From positions 1 through 16,082 of the forward strand of contig JAFGGQ010000036.1 in NCBI GenBank assembly GCA_016930435.1: a stretch of DNA of 16,082 bases, read 5' to 3'. Numbering within the stretch: the first letter of the stretch is position 1; the number at the start of each line of letters is the position of its first letter. Source of the stretch: a bacterium (lineage in GTDB: Bacteria > UBP14 > UBA6098 > JAFGQG01). The notes under the pieces were generated by a model. That model searched no databases, had not been told where the DNA came from, and saw only the letters and a program-made list of their open reading frames with translations. Both the position numbers and the translations under genes were made by a program. Shown here piece by piece: positions 8,196-15,211 of this stretch.

Positions 8196-9554
8196 ATGAG
8201 TAAGAAATTATATTTTATAATAATAACTATTTGTCTGGTTTTTGATATTGTTCCTTTCAAGGGAATATTAATCCTGACTAAAACGGTAAATGCTCAATCG
8301 AATGAGGTTTATGTGGGCATTCGGGACAGGGGCGTTTCCAAGATCAGGATCGCAATATTGCCTTTTCAACCGGAAGGCGTTGAGTGGAGCAATGAGATAC
8401 AGGAGGCTCAAAGTACATTAGCTAACACAATCTCCGATGATCTTGATTTTTCGTTGTTCTTTGACATTTTGGATACTGCCTATTTCCCCCAGAATTATAT
8501 TAAGAAGAAGGAAGACATAGCCTTTTTTGACTGGAGTCAATTGGGAGTAAATGCGCTGCTTATTGGGAATTTCAAGCTTAATGATGAGGTCGAGGTAGAG
8601 ACCAGGCTTTTCAGTATAACGGCTGCAAAGCTTGTGCGTGAAGAAAAGTATAAAGCGGAGAAAAGTCAGATCCGCCGTTTAGCTCATCGTATCTCCGATG
8701 ATATGATCAAATTCCTGACCGGGGAGGATGGAATCTGTCAGACCCAGATCGCCTTTATATCAACCCGTACCGGACATAAAGAGATATTCATATCCGATTA
8801 TGACGGTTACGGAACCAGGCAGCTTACCAGCAATAATTCGATTAGCCTTTATCCCGATTGGGGTCCCGACGGGTTTAACCTGACCTATACCTCGTACAAG
8901 AGCGGGAATCCGGATCTCTTTATGATCGATTGGACCAATAACGAAGAGATCGTCCTTTCCAGTTTCATGGGTTTGAACTCAACCGCAGCATGGTCCCCCG
9001 ACGGGAAAAAGGTCGCCTATACTCTCACTAAAGACGGCAACTCCGAACTCTATATCCTGGATACCCGAAGCGGCAGATTAACCCGTTTAACCTATAATTA
9101 CGGGATTGACTGTTCCCCTTCATGGTCCCCTACTGGTGATAAAATTGCCTTCACCTCTGACCGCAGCGGGAATCCTCAGGTTTATGTCATCGATGCTGTT
9201 GGCACTAATCTGAAAAGGCTTACTTATATGGGGAATTATAACGATCTTGCCAGTTGGAGACCGGGGAAAGGCGATTTGATAGCTTATTGTTCCCGATTGC
9301 GAGGCCAGTTCGATGTATGCACTATGGATATCACCGGTGAAAATCCTACATGCCTGACCTCCATCGGAAATAATGAACGCCCTGAGTGGTCTCCTGACGG
9401 CTACCATATCGTATTCGCCTCTGATCGCGGTGGTACCTACCAGCTCTATACCATGGATTGGACCGGGGATAACGTTAAGCAAGTTACTTTCGGATATCAG
9501 GCACACAATATGGACCCTACATGGTCGCCCCGAATGAGGTGGAAATTTAAGTAA
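8196..9554 (+). CDS. tolB: Tol-Pal system beta-propeller protein TolB
   Basis: Periplasmic TolB, which binds Pal and is the target of TolA. It has 452 residues. The signal peptide has M-S-K-K then a hydrophobic core, with predicted cleavage near V-N-A (residue 33). The TolB N-terminal domain (about 40-165) contains I-A-I-L-P-F and L-G-V-N-A-L-L-I-G. It is followed by five or so PD40/WD40-like blades with repeats such as W-S-P-D-G-K-K-V-A-Y-T, W-S-P-T-G-D-K-I-A-F-T-S-D-R and W-S-P-D-G-Y-H-I-V-F. Start is ATG 8196 with no clear Shine-Dalgarno. It lies between the tolA-like gene and pal, the classical order. The signal peptide is longer than usual. Confidence 0.95.
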   Translation: MSKKLYFIIITICLVFDIVPFKGILILTKTVNAQSNEVYVGIRDRGVSKIRIAILPFQPEGVEWSNEIQEAQSTLANTISDDLDFSLFFDILDTAYFPQNYIKKKEDIAFFDWSQLGVNALLIGNFKLNDEVEVETRLFSITAAKLVREEKYKAEKSQIRRLAHRISDDMIKFLTGEDGICQTQIAFISTRTGHKEIFISDYDGYGTRQLTSNNSISLYPDWGPDGFNLTYTSYKSGNPDLFMIDWTNNEEIVLSSFMGLNSTAAWSPDGKKVAYTLTKDGNSELYILDTRSGRLTRLTYNYGIDCSPSWSPTGDKIAFTSDRSGNPQVYVIDAVGTNLKRLTYMGNYNDLASWRPGKGDLIAYCSRLRGQFDVCTMDITGENPTCLTSIGNNERPEWSPDGYHIVFASDRGGTYQLYTMDWTGDNVKQVTFGYQAHNMDPTWSPRMRWKFK

Positions 9555-9580
9555 AATATGTGAATATAGTAAAATCTTTC

Positions 9581-9589
9581 AAAGGAGGT
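9581..9589 (+). promoter_or_regulatory. Strong Shine-Dalgarno of pal
   Basis: AAAGGAGGT, full complementarity to the 16S 3' end, sits eight bases ahead of the pal ATG at 9597. Neighbouring genes have weak sites, so this fits high-level synthesis of Pal, an abundant lipoprotein elsewhere. Confidence 0.8.
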
Positions 9590-9596
9590 ATGTATT

Positions 9597-10097
9597 ATGA
9601 AAAAAGGGTGGATCACAATGCTCATGCTACTGCTGCTTGCGCTGCTAATTGCTTTCAGCGGTTGTTCTAAAAAACAGGAAGTGGAAGTGGTTCCTCCTCC
9701 CATCATCGAGGAACCTGAACCTCAAGTTATAGAGCCCGTTGTGGAACCGGTGAAAATCGAACCTCTAGTGCTCACTAAAATCCACTTCGACTACGATAAA
9801 TACATGATCACCGAAGAAGCCCGTCAGACCCTTATCAAAAATGCCGAAATGCTGATGCTTTATCCTGATGCCAAGATTAAGATCGAAGGTCATTGCGACG
9901 AAAGGGGTACTAACCAATACAATCTGTCACTGGGTCAGAAAAGAGCCGACGCGACCAAAGATTTTCTGGTCAACTACGGAGTGAATGCCAGCCGCATATC
10001 CACTATCAGTTTTGGCGAGGAAAAACCTGTATGCAATGGCCATGATGAAAATTGTTGGTCGAAAAACAGAAGGGCTGAATTCGTTATTATGGATTGA
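9597..10097 (+). CDS. pal: Peptidoglycan-associated lipoprotein Pal
   Basis: Outer-membrane lipoprotein that binds peptidoglycan and TolB. It has 166 residues. The signal M-K-K-G-W plus a Leu-rich core ends at S-G-C (Cys23). A Pro/Glu/Val-rich linker covers about 33-57, and an OmpA-like domain runs from about 60 to the end. The diaminopimelate-binding motif is clear: G-H-C-D-E-R-G-T with D101, then L-G-Q-K-R-A with R116, and F-G-E-E-K-P. Two extra Cys (146, 153) near the C-terminus occur in many Pal proteins. The TGA overlaps the cpoB ATG by one base. Confidence 0.96.
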   Translation: MKKGWITMLMLLLLALLIAFSGCSKKQEVEVVPPPIIEEPEPQVIEPVVEPVKIEPLVLTKIHFDYDKYMITEEARQTLIKNAEMLMLYPDAKIKIEGHCDERGTNQYNLSLGQKRADATKDFLVNYGVNASRISTISFGEEKPVCNGHDENCWSKNRRAEFVIMD

Positions 10098-10861
10098 TGA
10101 AAACCTTATTTACAGTTACCTTATTTACCGTTTCATTGCTGCTGGCAGGCTGTGCCACCCGGGATGATGTGAACCGTTTTAAAATGCAGCTTGATTACCT
10201 GGAAGCGAGCAATGCCAGCCTGGAGCAGCAACTAAACCAACTGGATAGCCTTGTCCGGATTCAGAATAAACTGATACGGAGTATGCACGCCGAGCAGTTG
10301 AACTATCTGGTACTCCTGCAGGAAGAAATCCAGATGGTGGAAGGAATACTGCGTGAAAGCGGACACCAGGTATCCAGTCTCTCCGGCAAAATAGAAAACA
10401 TTCGGGAGGATATTATTCGTAATAAACGCGCTCTGGTTGATAGCACCCTGCCCGATTCCCTCCGGGATACCTCCAACTATATGGATACTCCCAATGCTGA
10501 CCAGGTCTATAAAACCGCCGAAATGGATCTGGCAAAAGGTAACTATAAACTGGCGATGGTAGGCTTCAATCAATACTTGAACCTTCTGCCCGATGGCGAA
10601 AAAGCCGATGATTCCCAATACCAAATCGGGGAATGCTTGTTCAGTCAAAAAAAATATTCGGAGGCTATCCCTGAATATTTAAAGGTTGAAGCGCAGTATC
10701 CCAACAGCGAATACATCCCTACCAGCTTATTCAAGATAGGACTATGCTACCTGGAAATGGATAACAAACAAATGGCCAAGAAGTTCTTCAATGCCATTGT
10801 AAAATCACACGGGCTCTCCGATGAGGCAACCCTGGCTAAGGAGAAACTTAAAGAGCTATAG
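10097..10861 (+). CDS. cpoB: CpoB/YbgF-type Tol-Pal coordinator, lipoprotein form
   Basis: In E. coli, CpoB coordinates peptidoglycan synthesis and Tol-driven outer-membrane constriction in the periplasm. This protein has 254 residues from ATG 10097. It has a signal ending in a perfect lipobox L-L-A-G-C (Cys19), a coiled-coil segment at about 25-105 rich in Leu, Gln and Glu, and a C-terminal set of three TPR units from about 135, with G-N-Y-K-L-A and K-Y-S-E-A-I-P-E-Y. ATG is chosen over TTG 10094 because it forms the TGATG junction with pal. The lipid anchor differs from E. coli CpoB, which is soluble. It lies six bases before the heptosyltransferase gene. Confidence 0.9.
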   Translation: MKTLFTVTLFTVSLLLAGCATRDDVNRFKMQLDYLEASNASLEQQLNQLDSLVRIQNKLIRSMHAEQLNYLVLLQEEIQMVEGILRESGHQVSSLSGKIENIREDIIRNKRALVDSTLPDSLRDTSNYMDTPNADQVYKTAEMDLAKGNYKLAMVGFNQYLNLLPDGEKADDSQYQIGECLFSQKKYSEAIPEYLKVEAQYPNSEYIPTSLFKIGLCYLEMDNKQMAKKFFNAIVKSHGLSDEATLAKEKLKEL

Positions 10862-10867
10862 CAATAT

Positions 10868-11884
10868 TTGAAGAAAAAAAACTATATTAATCCTCTTGAA
10901 CGGATCCTGGTGATCCGGTTAAGTTCAATTGGGGATATCGTTATTACTACTCCAGTTCTCCGGAATTTGAGAGAACTTCTTCCTCATTCAAAAATTACGT
11001 ATCTTACCCGAAAGGAGTATGCTCCGATGCTCCTTCATAATCCTTATATAGATGGTATAATCGCATTAGAACTATCCCAGATGAAATGGGAAAAATACAT
11101 TGGCTTTGCCATGTCCCTTAGAAGTGAGAGATTTAGTATGGTCATTGACCTGCACAATAACATCCGCTCCAGAATATTATCGGCGATACTGAACGTCCCC
11201 CTTAGCTATCATGTTCCTAAACCTTACTGGAAGCGATGGAGATTAATTCACCACGCAGGCTCCTTTACCCCAAAATCCCTTGATATATTGGACCAATATC
11301 TTTCGACTTTAAAAGAAGCCGGATTTCAGGTTAAAACCTTTTTCCCGGAAATTTTCGTTACCGAATCGGAGAAGGCGGCCTGTCTTAATCAGCTTGAACC
11401 TTTTATAGGAAAACAATTCGTTGGGATACACCCTTACGCAAAATGGAAAAATAAGGAATGGGGAATAGAAAAGTATCTTGATGTTGCGCAGCTTTTATCA
11501 AGTGAAGGATACAATGTTCTGTTCTGGGATTCTCCCCACGCTCGGGCTCCGGAGCTCAAATATCTTTGCACCGATGATCTCAGGGAATTGATCGGCTACC
11601 TATCTATTTGCAATTTATTTGTGGGCAATGATTCCGGCCCCGCCCATATAGCGGCAGCATTGGGGGTTCCGACCCTAACAATTTTCGGCCCAACCCACCC
11701 GGTTCTGGGATTTACTCCCAGGGGCAGGACAAATGTAAAAGTACTGCATTCCGGGATCCCTTGTTCACCTTGCAGTAAGCACGGTGAAAATCACTGTAAA
11801 TATCAAACACTGAGATGTATGGATGCAGTTAAACCGGAGCAGGTATTCAAAGAAGCCCTTGACCTTTTAAGGAAAAATGACTAA
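10868..11884 (+). CDS. ADP-heptose:LPS heptosyltransferase family protein (GT9)
   Basis: Glycosyltransferase family 9 enzyme that transfers heptose from ADP-heptose to the lipid A-Kdo core at the cytoplasmic face. It has 338 residues. The N-terminal acceptor motif R-L-S-S-I-G-D-I contains the conserved Asp23. A mid region I-H-P-Y-A-K-W-K-N-K-E-W precedes the donor-binding block V-G-N-D-S-G-P-A-H-I-A-A-A-L-G-V-P at about 252-268. A Cys-rich tail follows (C299, C302, C310, C317), typical of the family. Start is TTG 10868 (M-K-K-K), with a weak Shine-Dalgarno and no ATG in range. Its end overlaps the GmhB-type gene by eight bases. It could be WaaF- or WaaC-like; the sequence does not say which. 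Confidence 0.88.
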   Translation: MKKKNYINPLERILVIRLSSIGDIVITTPVLRNLRELLPHSKITYLTRKEYAPMLLHNPYIDGIIALELSQMKWEKYIGFAMSLRSERFSMVIDLHNNIRSRILSAILNVPLSYHVPKPYWKRWRLIHHAGSFTPKSLDILDQYLSTLKEAGFQVKTFFPEIFVTESEKAACLNQLEPFIGKQFVGIHPYAKWKNKEWGIEKYLDVAQLLSSEGYNVLFWDSPHARAPELKYLCTDDLRELIGYLSICNLFVGNDSGPAHIAAALGVPTLTIFGPTHPVLGFTPRGRTNVKVLHSGIPCSPCSKHGENHCKYQTLRCMDAVKPEQVFKEALDLLRKND

Positions 11885-12455
11885 AGGCAAAAAACAAAAG
11901 GCTATATTCATAGACCGCGATGGCACCCTGATCTATGACCGGCATTTTATCAGGGATCCACAGGAGGTTGAATTCATTCCGGGTAGCATTGAGGCACTGA
12001 AAATTTTCCTTAAATTAGGTTACAAGATCATTATAGTCTCCAATCAATCAGGAGTCGCGCGGGGTTATTTTACAGAAGCTGATGTGAATATCATTAACTG
12101 CAGGGTTCAGGAACTGGCTGAACCGGAAGGCATTACAATCGCCGCTTTTTACTATTGCCCCCATCATCCAGATGGAATAATTAAAGAGTACAGGAAAGTA
12201 TGCGACTGTCGTAAGCCGGAACCCGGTCTTCTTTACAAAGCCATGGAAAATTTTGGCCTGGATCTCGCGCAATGCATTGTTATTGGTGATAAGGATAGTG
12301 ATATTGGTTTAGCGCGGCGGGTGGGGGCAATAGCGATCCGGGTGAAAACGGGCAAAGGCGGTCAACTCTCCCCGGATGATATCAAACCCGATTACCGGGC
12401 CAGGGATCTTCTGGATGCAGCGAGATGGATCGATTCGGGTCGGCACAGGAAATAA
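11877..12455 (+). CDS. gmhB: D-glycero-D-manno-heptose 1,7-bisphosphate 7-phosphatase (GmhB-type HAD)
   Basis: HAD-superfamily phosphatase that removes the 7-phosphate of heptose bisphosphate on the way to ADP-heptose. The 192 residues carry F-I-D-R-D-G-T-L with nucleophile D13 and acid D15, then S-N-Q-S-G-V-A-R-G, the substrate loop of GmhB. A zinc loop uses C94, H96, C109 and C111, and the motif G-D-K-D-S-D-I supplies metal-binding acids. Zinc ligands are diagnostic for GmhB over histidinol phosphatase. It overlaps the GT9 gene by eight bases, matching the pathway, since it makes precursor for the donor used by its neighbour. It ends eight bases from the convergent kinase gene, with no visible hairpin terminator between. 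Confidence 0.9.
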   Translation: MTKGKKQKAIFIDRDGTLIYDRHFIRDPQEVEFIPGSIEALKIFLKLGYKIIIVSNQSGVARGYFTEADVNIINCRVQELAEPEGITIAAFYYCPHHPDGIIKEYRKVCDCRKPEPGLLYKAMENFGLDLAQCIVIGDKDSDIGLARRVGAIAIRVKTGKGGQLSPDDIKPDYRARDLLDAARWIDSGRHRK

Positions 12456-12463
12456 AATCAGCT

Positions 12464-13480
12464 TCAACTATCCTTAAACTGGTTGATCAAACCCTTCAGT
12501 TTATTTAAACCCTCAACCTGGTCCAATGACCGCGATAATTGGATTATTCCGCCTTTTATATACTGCTCGAACCGGGGTTTACCCTTGATCCTGAAAAGAT
12601 AGGCGAAGGCTCCCAGTGCTTGCATACCGCGTTGAACCGAAGCGTAATTGAAGATGCGGCGGAATTTGCCCGGCTCCAATTTTAATCTATAACCTGAATT
12701 GGCTTTATCAATATAGTAATCAAGCAAATCCTTTTGTTGCTCCTTTGAAAGGATATAATATGGATCCCTGATAAGGGAGGCAAGATCATAAGCCAGGCAG
12801 CCCCTGCAAGCCCCCTGATAATCAATGACCCTTATCTGACCATCCTTGATCAGGATATTCTGGGATTGAAAGTCCCGATGCATGAAATAACGGGGCTCAC
12901 AATCCAAAGTCCGGGCAAGCTGATGATACTCCCGGGCTAACTCAGAACCTATCGGACACCGGACCGAACTATACAGATTAACAAAATAAGCGGTAAAATA
13001 CCACGATTCCCACCTGTAATCCCCGTAATCGAAGGTAGTATTCCGAAGTAGAGAATTCCTTTCAAGTTGCTTCTCCCCCTCTATCTGCATCCTCAGCAGC
13101 TCATCGATCGCCTTTTGGTAAATTGCTGTAATGTCCCCGGAAGGGTTAGTTTCATTAAGTAATTTGTAGAGGGAAAGAAAACCCAGATCCTCCATGAGCA
13201 AAAGTTTCAAGTGAATATCTTTCAGAAGTATCCGTGGTACCCCTATGCCAATATCCTGAAGAATCCGGTTTATCTCAAGAAAGTTTTTAAAACCCTGGGG
13301 GTCTTCGCCGCTTTCCAGAAGTATATATTGCTCAGCCCCGAGGATTATCCGATAGAATTTACGGTCCGACCCCCCTGAGGTGATCTCCGAGAATCTAATA
13401 TCATTCAGAGAGCCTCGTTCCCCCAAAAATCTTGCTAAAAACTCCAGTATCTTTTCGGTTTTCAAAATTTCAGACTGCAA
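12464..13480 (-). CDS. Sugar/aminoglycoside phosphotransferase family protein, AmgK-like
   Basis: A 338-residue APH-fold kinase. Seen: G-G-S-D-R-K-F-Y-R (36-44) near the nucleotide loop, catalytic H-R-D-F-Q-S-Q-N (201-208, base D203), metal-binding V-I-D-Y-Q-G (D220), Y-D-L-A-S-L-I-R-D-P-Y, and a late Q-R-G-M-Q-A-L-G block. This layout matches AmgK, the anomeric MurNAc/GlcNAc kinase of cell-wall sugar recycling, better than antibiotic-resistance enzymes. Activity is inferred, not shown. An in-frame TAA (13483-13481) lies just before TTG 13480, so TTG 13480 is the earliest possible start; TTG 13465 is the alternative. Neither has a Shine-Dalgarno. The start is four bases after the tRNA-Ser 3' end. 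No MurU-type uridylyltransferase is nearby. Confidence 0.7.
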   Translation of the reverse strand: MQSEILKTEKILEFLARFLGERGSLNDIRFSEITSGGSDRKFYRIILGAEQYILLESGEDPQGFKNFLEINRILQDIGIGVPRILLKDIHLKLLLMEDLGFLSLYKLLNETNPSGDITAIYQKAIDELLRMQIEGEKQLERNSLLRNTTFDYGDYRWESWYFTAYFVNLYSSVRCPIGSELAREYHQLARTLDCEPRYFMHRDFQSQNILIKDGQIRVIDYQGACRGCLAYDLASLIRDPYYILSKEQQKDLLDYYIDKANSGYRLKLEPGKFRRIFNYASVQRGMQALGAFAYLFRIKGKPRFEQYIKGGIIQLSRSLDQVEGLNKLKGLINQFKDS

Positions 13481-13484
13481 TTAA

Positions 13485-13575
13485 CGGAGAGGGGGGGATT
13501 TGAACCCCCGGTCCCGCATTAACGGGACAACGGTTTTCGAGACCGTCGCATTAAGCCGTACTCTGCCACCTCTCC
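13485..13575 (-). tRNA. tRNA-Ser (anticodon CGA)
   Basis: A full class II tRNA of 91 bases folds by eye. The acceptor GGAGAGG pairs with CCTCTCC, and G is the discriminator base. The anticodon stem ACGGT/ACCGT carries loop CTCGAAA with anticodon CGA, reading UCG. The long variable arm GTCCCG/CGGGAC is typical of serine tRNA. The T arm GGGGG-TTCAAAT-CCCCC is perfect. CCA is not encoded. It sits between the small membrane-protein gene (24 bases) and the AmgK-like gene (4 bases), all on the minus strand, so it is probably processed from a common transcript. Confidence 0.97.
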
Positions 13576-13599
13576 TTAATATTCTTTCTATTAGTGGTA

Positions 13600-14007
13600 T
13601 TATTCATTAACTGGTTCAATGGGGACAGTAGGAGGAGATGCCTGAAGAGCAGGAGAAGGGGGATTGATATTGCCCTTTACCCCCTGTTGACTCTTAAGTA
13701 TAAATGCGGTTTCCCGGGTGTTCTCCTCAACCGAAATTGCAAGAATAATAAAATCTGCGGCGGCTAATGTAAATAAAAACATTATGAATGTATAGAGTAA
13801 AACGAAGAACCCGACCAGGATTCCGCCCAGGATTCCACCTGCAAAGGGACCAAAACCAAAATTCCCATACCCATAGGAACCTCTTCCCGCTACAGCCCCG
13901 AAGATGATCATCCCAAAAAAGCCTAAGATACCCAGTATCAAAGTAATCCAGGCAATAATCTTGAGAATAGTGCTAATCACCCTAAGTGCACGAAATTTCT
14001 TTTTCAT
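13600..14007 (-). CDS. Small membrane protein of unknown function
   Basis: A 135-residue protein I cannot assign. It has a basic start (M-K-K-K-F-R), a long hydrophobic stretch at about 11-40, a Gly/Phe/Tyr-rich loop, another hydrophobic stretch at about 53-92 that can form two helices, then the acidic motif S-V-E-E-N-T-R-E-T-A and a Pro-rich tail. It looks like an inner-membrane protein with three or so helices. A strong Shine-Dalgarno (minus-strand AAGGAGGG, 14025-14018) supports ATG 14007. Its first 26 bases overlap the end of tadA, so it is probably co-translated with tadA. Its stop lies 24 bases before the tRNA-Ser gene. Confidence 0.75.
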   Translation of the reverse strand: MKKKFRALRVISTILKIIAWITLILGILGFFGMIIFGAVAGRGSYGYGNFGFGPFAGGILGGILVGFFVLLYTFIMFLFTLAAADFIILAISVEENTRETAFILKSQQGVKGNINPPSPALQASPPTVPIEPVNE

Positions 14008-14479
14008 ATTTTTTTTCCCTCCTTATATCTTTAAAAAAGTCTTTCAATAATAGAGCGCACTCCCCCTCCTTTACTCCTCCCCGGTATTGGACTGGGTATT
14101 TAAACATCTTGCTGTTGACCATATTCCAGGCTGATTCAACGGCTCCCATACTGGGATCCCGGGCTCCATAAATGATTTTAGATATATTGGCTAAAGCTAT
14201 TGCTTGCATACACATAGGACATGGTTCTAATGTAACGTATAATATAGTACCGTATAACTTACTGTATTTCAAATTACTACATGCTTTTCTAATTGCAATT
14301 ATCTCGGCATGGGCAGAGGGGTCCGAGGTGCCTATGACCCTGTTATGGCCCCTGCCCAGAATATTGCCTTTTCTATCGAGAATCACGGCGCCCACAGGCA
14401 CTTCACCCTCTTCAAATGCCTTACGGGCTTCTTTGAGAGCTTCATCCATATACTTATGATCTTCATCGAATATATTCAT
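13982..14479 (-). CDS. tadA: tRNA-specific adenosine deaminase TadA
   Basis: Zinc deaminase that converts A34 to inosine in tRNA-Arg(ACG). It has 165 residues. G-E-V-P-V-G-A-V-I and G-H-N-R-V-I are followed by the catalytic A-H-A-E (H57 zinc ligand, E59 proton shuttle) and E-P-C-P-M-C with C87 and C90 as the other zinc ligands. The C-terminal G-A-R-D-P and G-G-V-x-x-x-E-C, ending L-L-L-K-D-F-F, are TadA-like. Adjacent tadA and tRNA-Ser genes are familiar in bacteria and support the call. A guanine or cytidine-type deaminase is a less likely alternative. The ATG at 14479 overlaps, as ATGA, the stop of an upstream ORF. Confidence 0.9.
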   Translation of the reverse strand: MNIFDEDHKYMDEALKEARKAFEEGEVPVGAVILDRKGNILGRGHNRVIGTSDPSAHAEIIAIRKACSNLKYSKLYGTILYVTLEPCPMCMQAIALANISKIIYGARDPSMGAVESAWNMVNSKMFKYPVQYRGGVKEGECALLLKDFFKDIRREKKYEKEISCT

Positions 14480-14709
14480 AGTTGAAAAATTAACTCAAAT
14501 GGGTTTAAAGTCAACCTAAATCTATAATTATCGAATGACATGAATTCTGCGTTAGAATTTGTTGAATTGAATTCATAGGGTTTCTTGCCATTATCCTGTA
14601 AAATGCAGTTGAAATTAACTATAATGCCTGAAATATCGAAAAACAGAAAGGTGACAGAGTCATCCGAAACTACTTGCTTATTTACCAGCAATTTGATATT
14701 TTTAATTGA
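14476..14709 (-). pseudogene. Possible truncated 3' end of a gene upstream of tadA
   Basis: An open frame of about 77 codons, bounded by TAG at 14712-14710, ends with TGA overlapping the tadA ATG as ATGA. A plausible start is TTG at 14691. The translation has alternating hydrophobic, beta-strand-like segments (V-T-F-L-F-F-D-I-S-G-I-I, K-P-Y-E-F, N-Y-R-F-R-L-T-L) that look more like the end of a secreted or surface protein than random sequence. No known family is recognised. Upstream of the TAG the same frame is open again to an ATG at 14778, but that part is low-complexity Lys/Thr. It may be a real small gene, a truncated gene or chance. Confidence 0.35.
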
Positions 14710-14972
14710 CTATTTTAGTAAAATCTTCTTTTTTGGTGTTTTAGTTTTAGTTTTAAGGCCATGGTTTATAAGAAACATTGATGTTTCGCCATAGTCGATT
14801 TATCAGTTAACGCCGAATGAATGATATGCTCATGTTCTAAAAAGGGCAATTGATGAGAAAAAGAATCCACTGAATAATATTTTTGAGTGATGAAAATCAG
14901 ATAGGAAAAATAACAACAATTGATGTTATACACCCAAATAGGAGGTATAGCATCAATTGGTGTTACACAGAC
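14480..14972. other. AT-rich stretch between tadA and the cassette-like unit
   Basis: Apart from the possible remnant ORF at 14476-14709 I see no convincing gene. A short hairpin GAAACATTGATGTTTC lies at 14772-14787, and an ATGAATTC/GAATTCAT inverted repeat at 14540-14547/14569-14576. The 9-mer CAATTGATG occurs at 14847-14855 and again within the large hairpin at 14911-14965. Base composition is clearly more AT-rich than the genes to the left. The tadA promoter should lie here but none is obvious. Confidence 0.6.
14911..14965. repeat. Long hairpin just before the cassette boundary
   Basis: Arms of 21 bases (14911-14931 and 14945-14965) pair with only one mismatch and one G-T wobble, around a 13-base loop. 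The core arm is CAATTGATG-[T/C]-TATAC. No T-run follows, so it is not a standard intrinsic terminator. It ends seven bases before the GTTGTGTGGC boundary at 14973. Confidence 0.8.
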
Positions 14973-15011
14973 GTTGTGTGGCATATTAGAAAACGATAAC
15001 GGGAAATAACT

Positions 15012-15039
15012 TTGTTAAAACGATAAATGAAAGTAATAT
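15012..15039 (+). promoter_or_regulatory. Weak candidate promoter inside the cassette-like unit
   Basis: TTGTTA at 15012-15017, a 16-base spacer and TATAAT-like TAATAT at 15034-15039, ahead of the small ORF at 15064. In AT-rich DNA such matches are common by chance. Confidence 0.3.
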
Positions 15040-15063
15040 TAATTAAATAAAGGAGGAGTAATC

Positions 15064-15210
15064 ATGACCGGAATAACTGTAATAGTCGTAATTCTTGTTC
15101 CCATTGCATTTCAAGTTTTTATGCTTCAAATTAAACAGGACAAAAGACATAATGAAATAAAAGAAATTCTAAAAAGAATTGAGGAAAAACTTGAAATGCA
15201 TAATCCTTAA
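15064..15210 (+). CDS. 48-residue single-helix membrane protein
   Basis: ATG 15064 follows AGGAGG (15051-15056) by seven bases, one of the best ribosome sites in the window, which strongly supports translation. The protein opens M-T-G-I with a hydrophobic helix over about residues 3-21 (I-T-V-I-V-V-I-L-V-P). A highly charged amphipathic tail (K-E-I-L-K-R-I-E-E-K-L) follows that could be a short coiled coil. No known family is recognised; the layout resembles single-pass small regulators or toxin-like peptides, but nothing shows a function. Its TAA is one base before the next ATG (TAATATG), implying translational coupling. A longer reading of the next gene from TTG 15179 would overlap it. Confidence 0.7.
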   Translation: MTGITVIVVILVPIAFQVFMLQIKQDKRHNEIKEILKRIEEKLEMHNP

Positions 15211-15211
15211 T

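Noticed and set aside
12464-13480. Antibiotic-resistance aminoglycoside phosphotransferase
   Set aside because: Layout and C-terminal motifs fit AmgK-type sugar kinases better, and the context is housekeeping.
14540-14576. ATGAATTC/GAATTCAT inverted repeat
   Set aside because: Short, built around a palindromic hexamer in AT-rich DNA; easily due to chance.
14585-14794. Plus-strand ORF of 69 codons in the tadA upstream region
   Set aside because: No ribosome site, no recognisable family, and it lies antisense to the better-supported remnant frame that overlaps tadA.
14911-14965. Hairpin read as an intrinsic terminator
   Set aside because: No T-run follows on either strand and no gene ends right before it.
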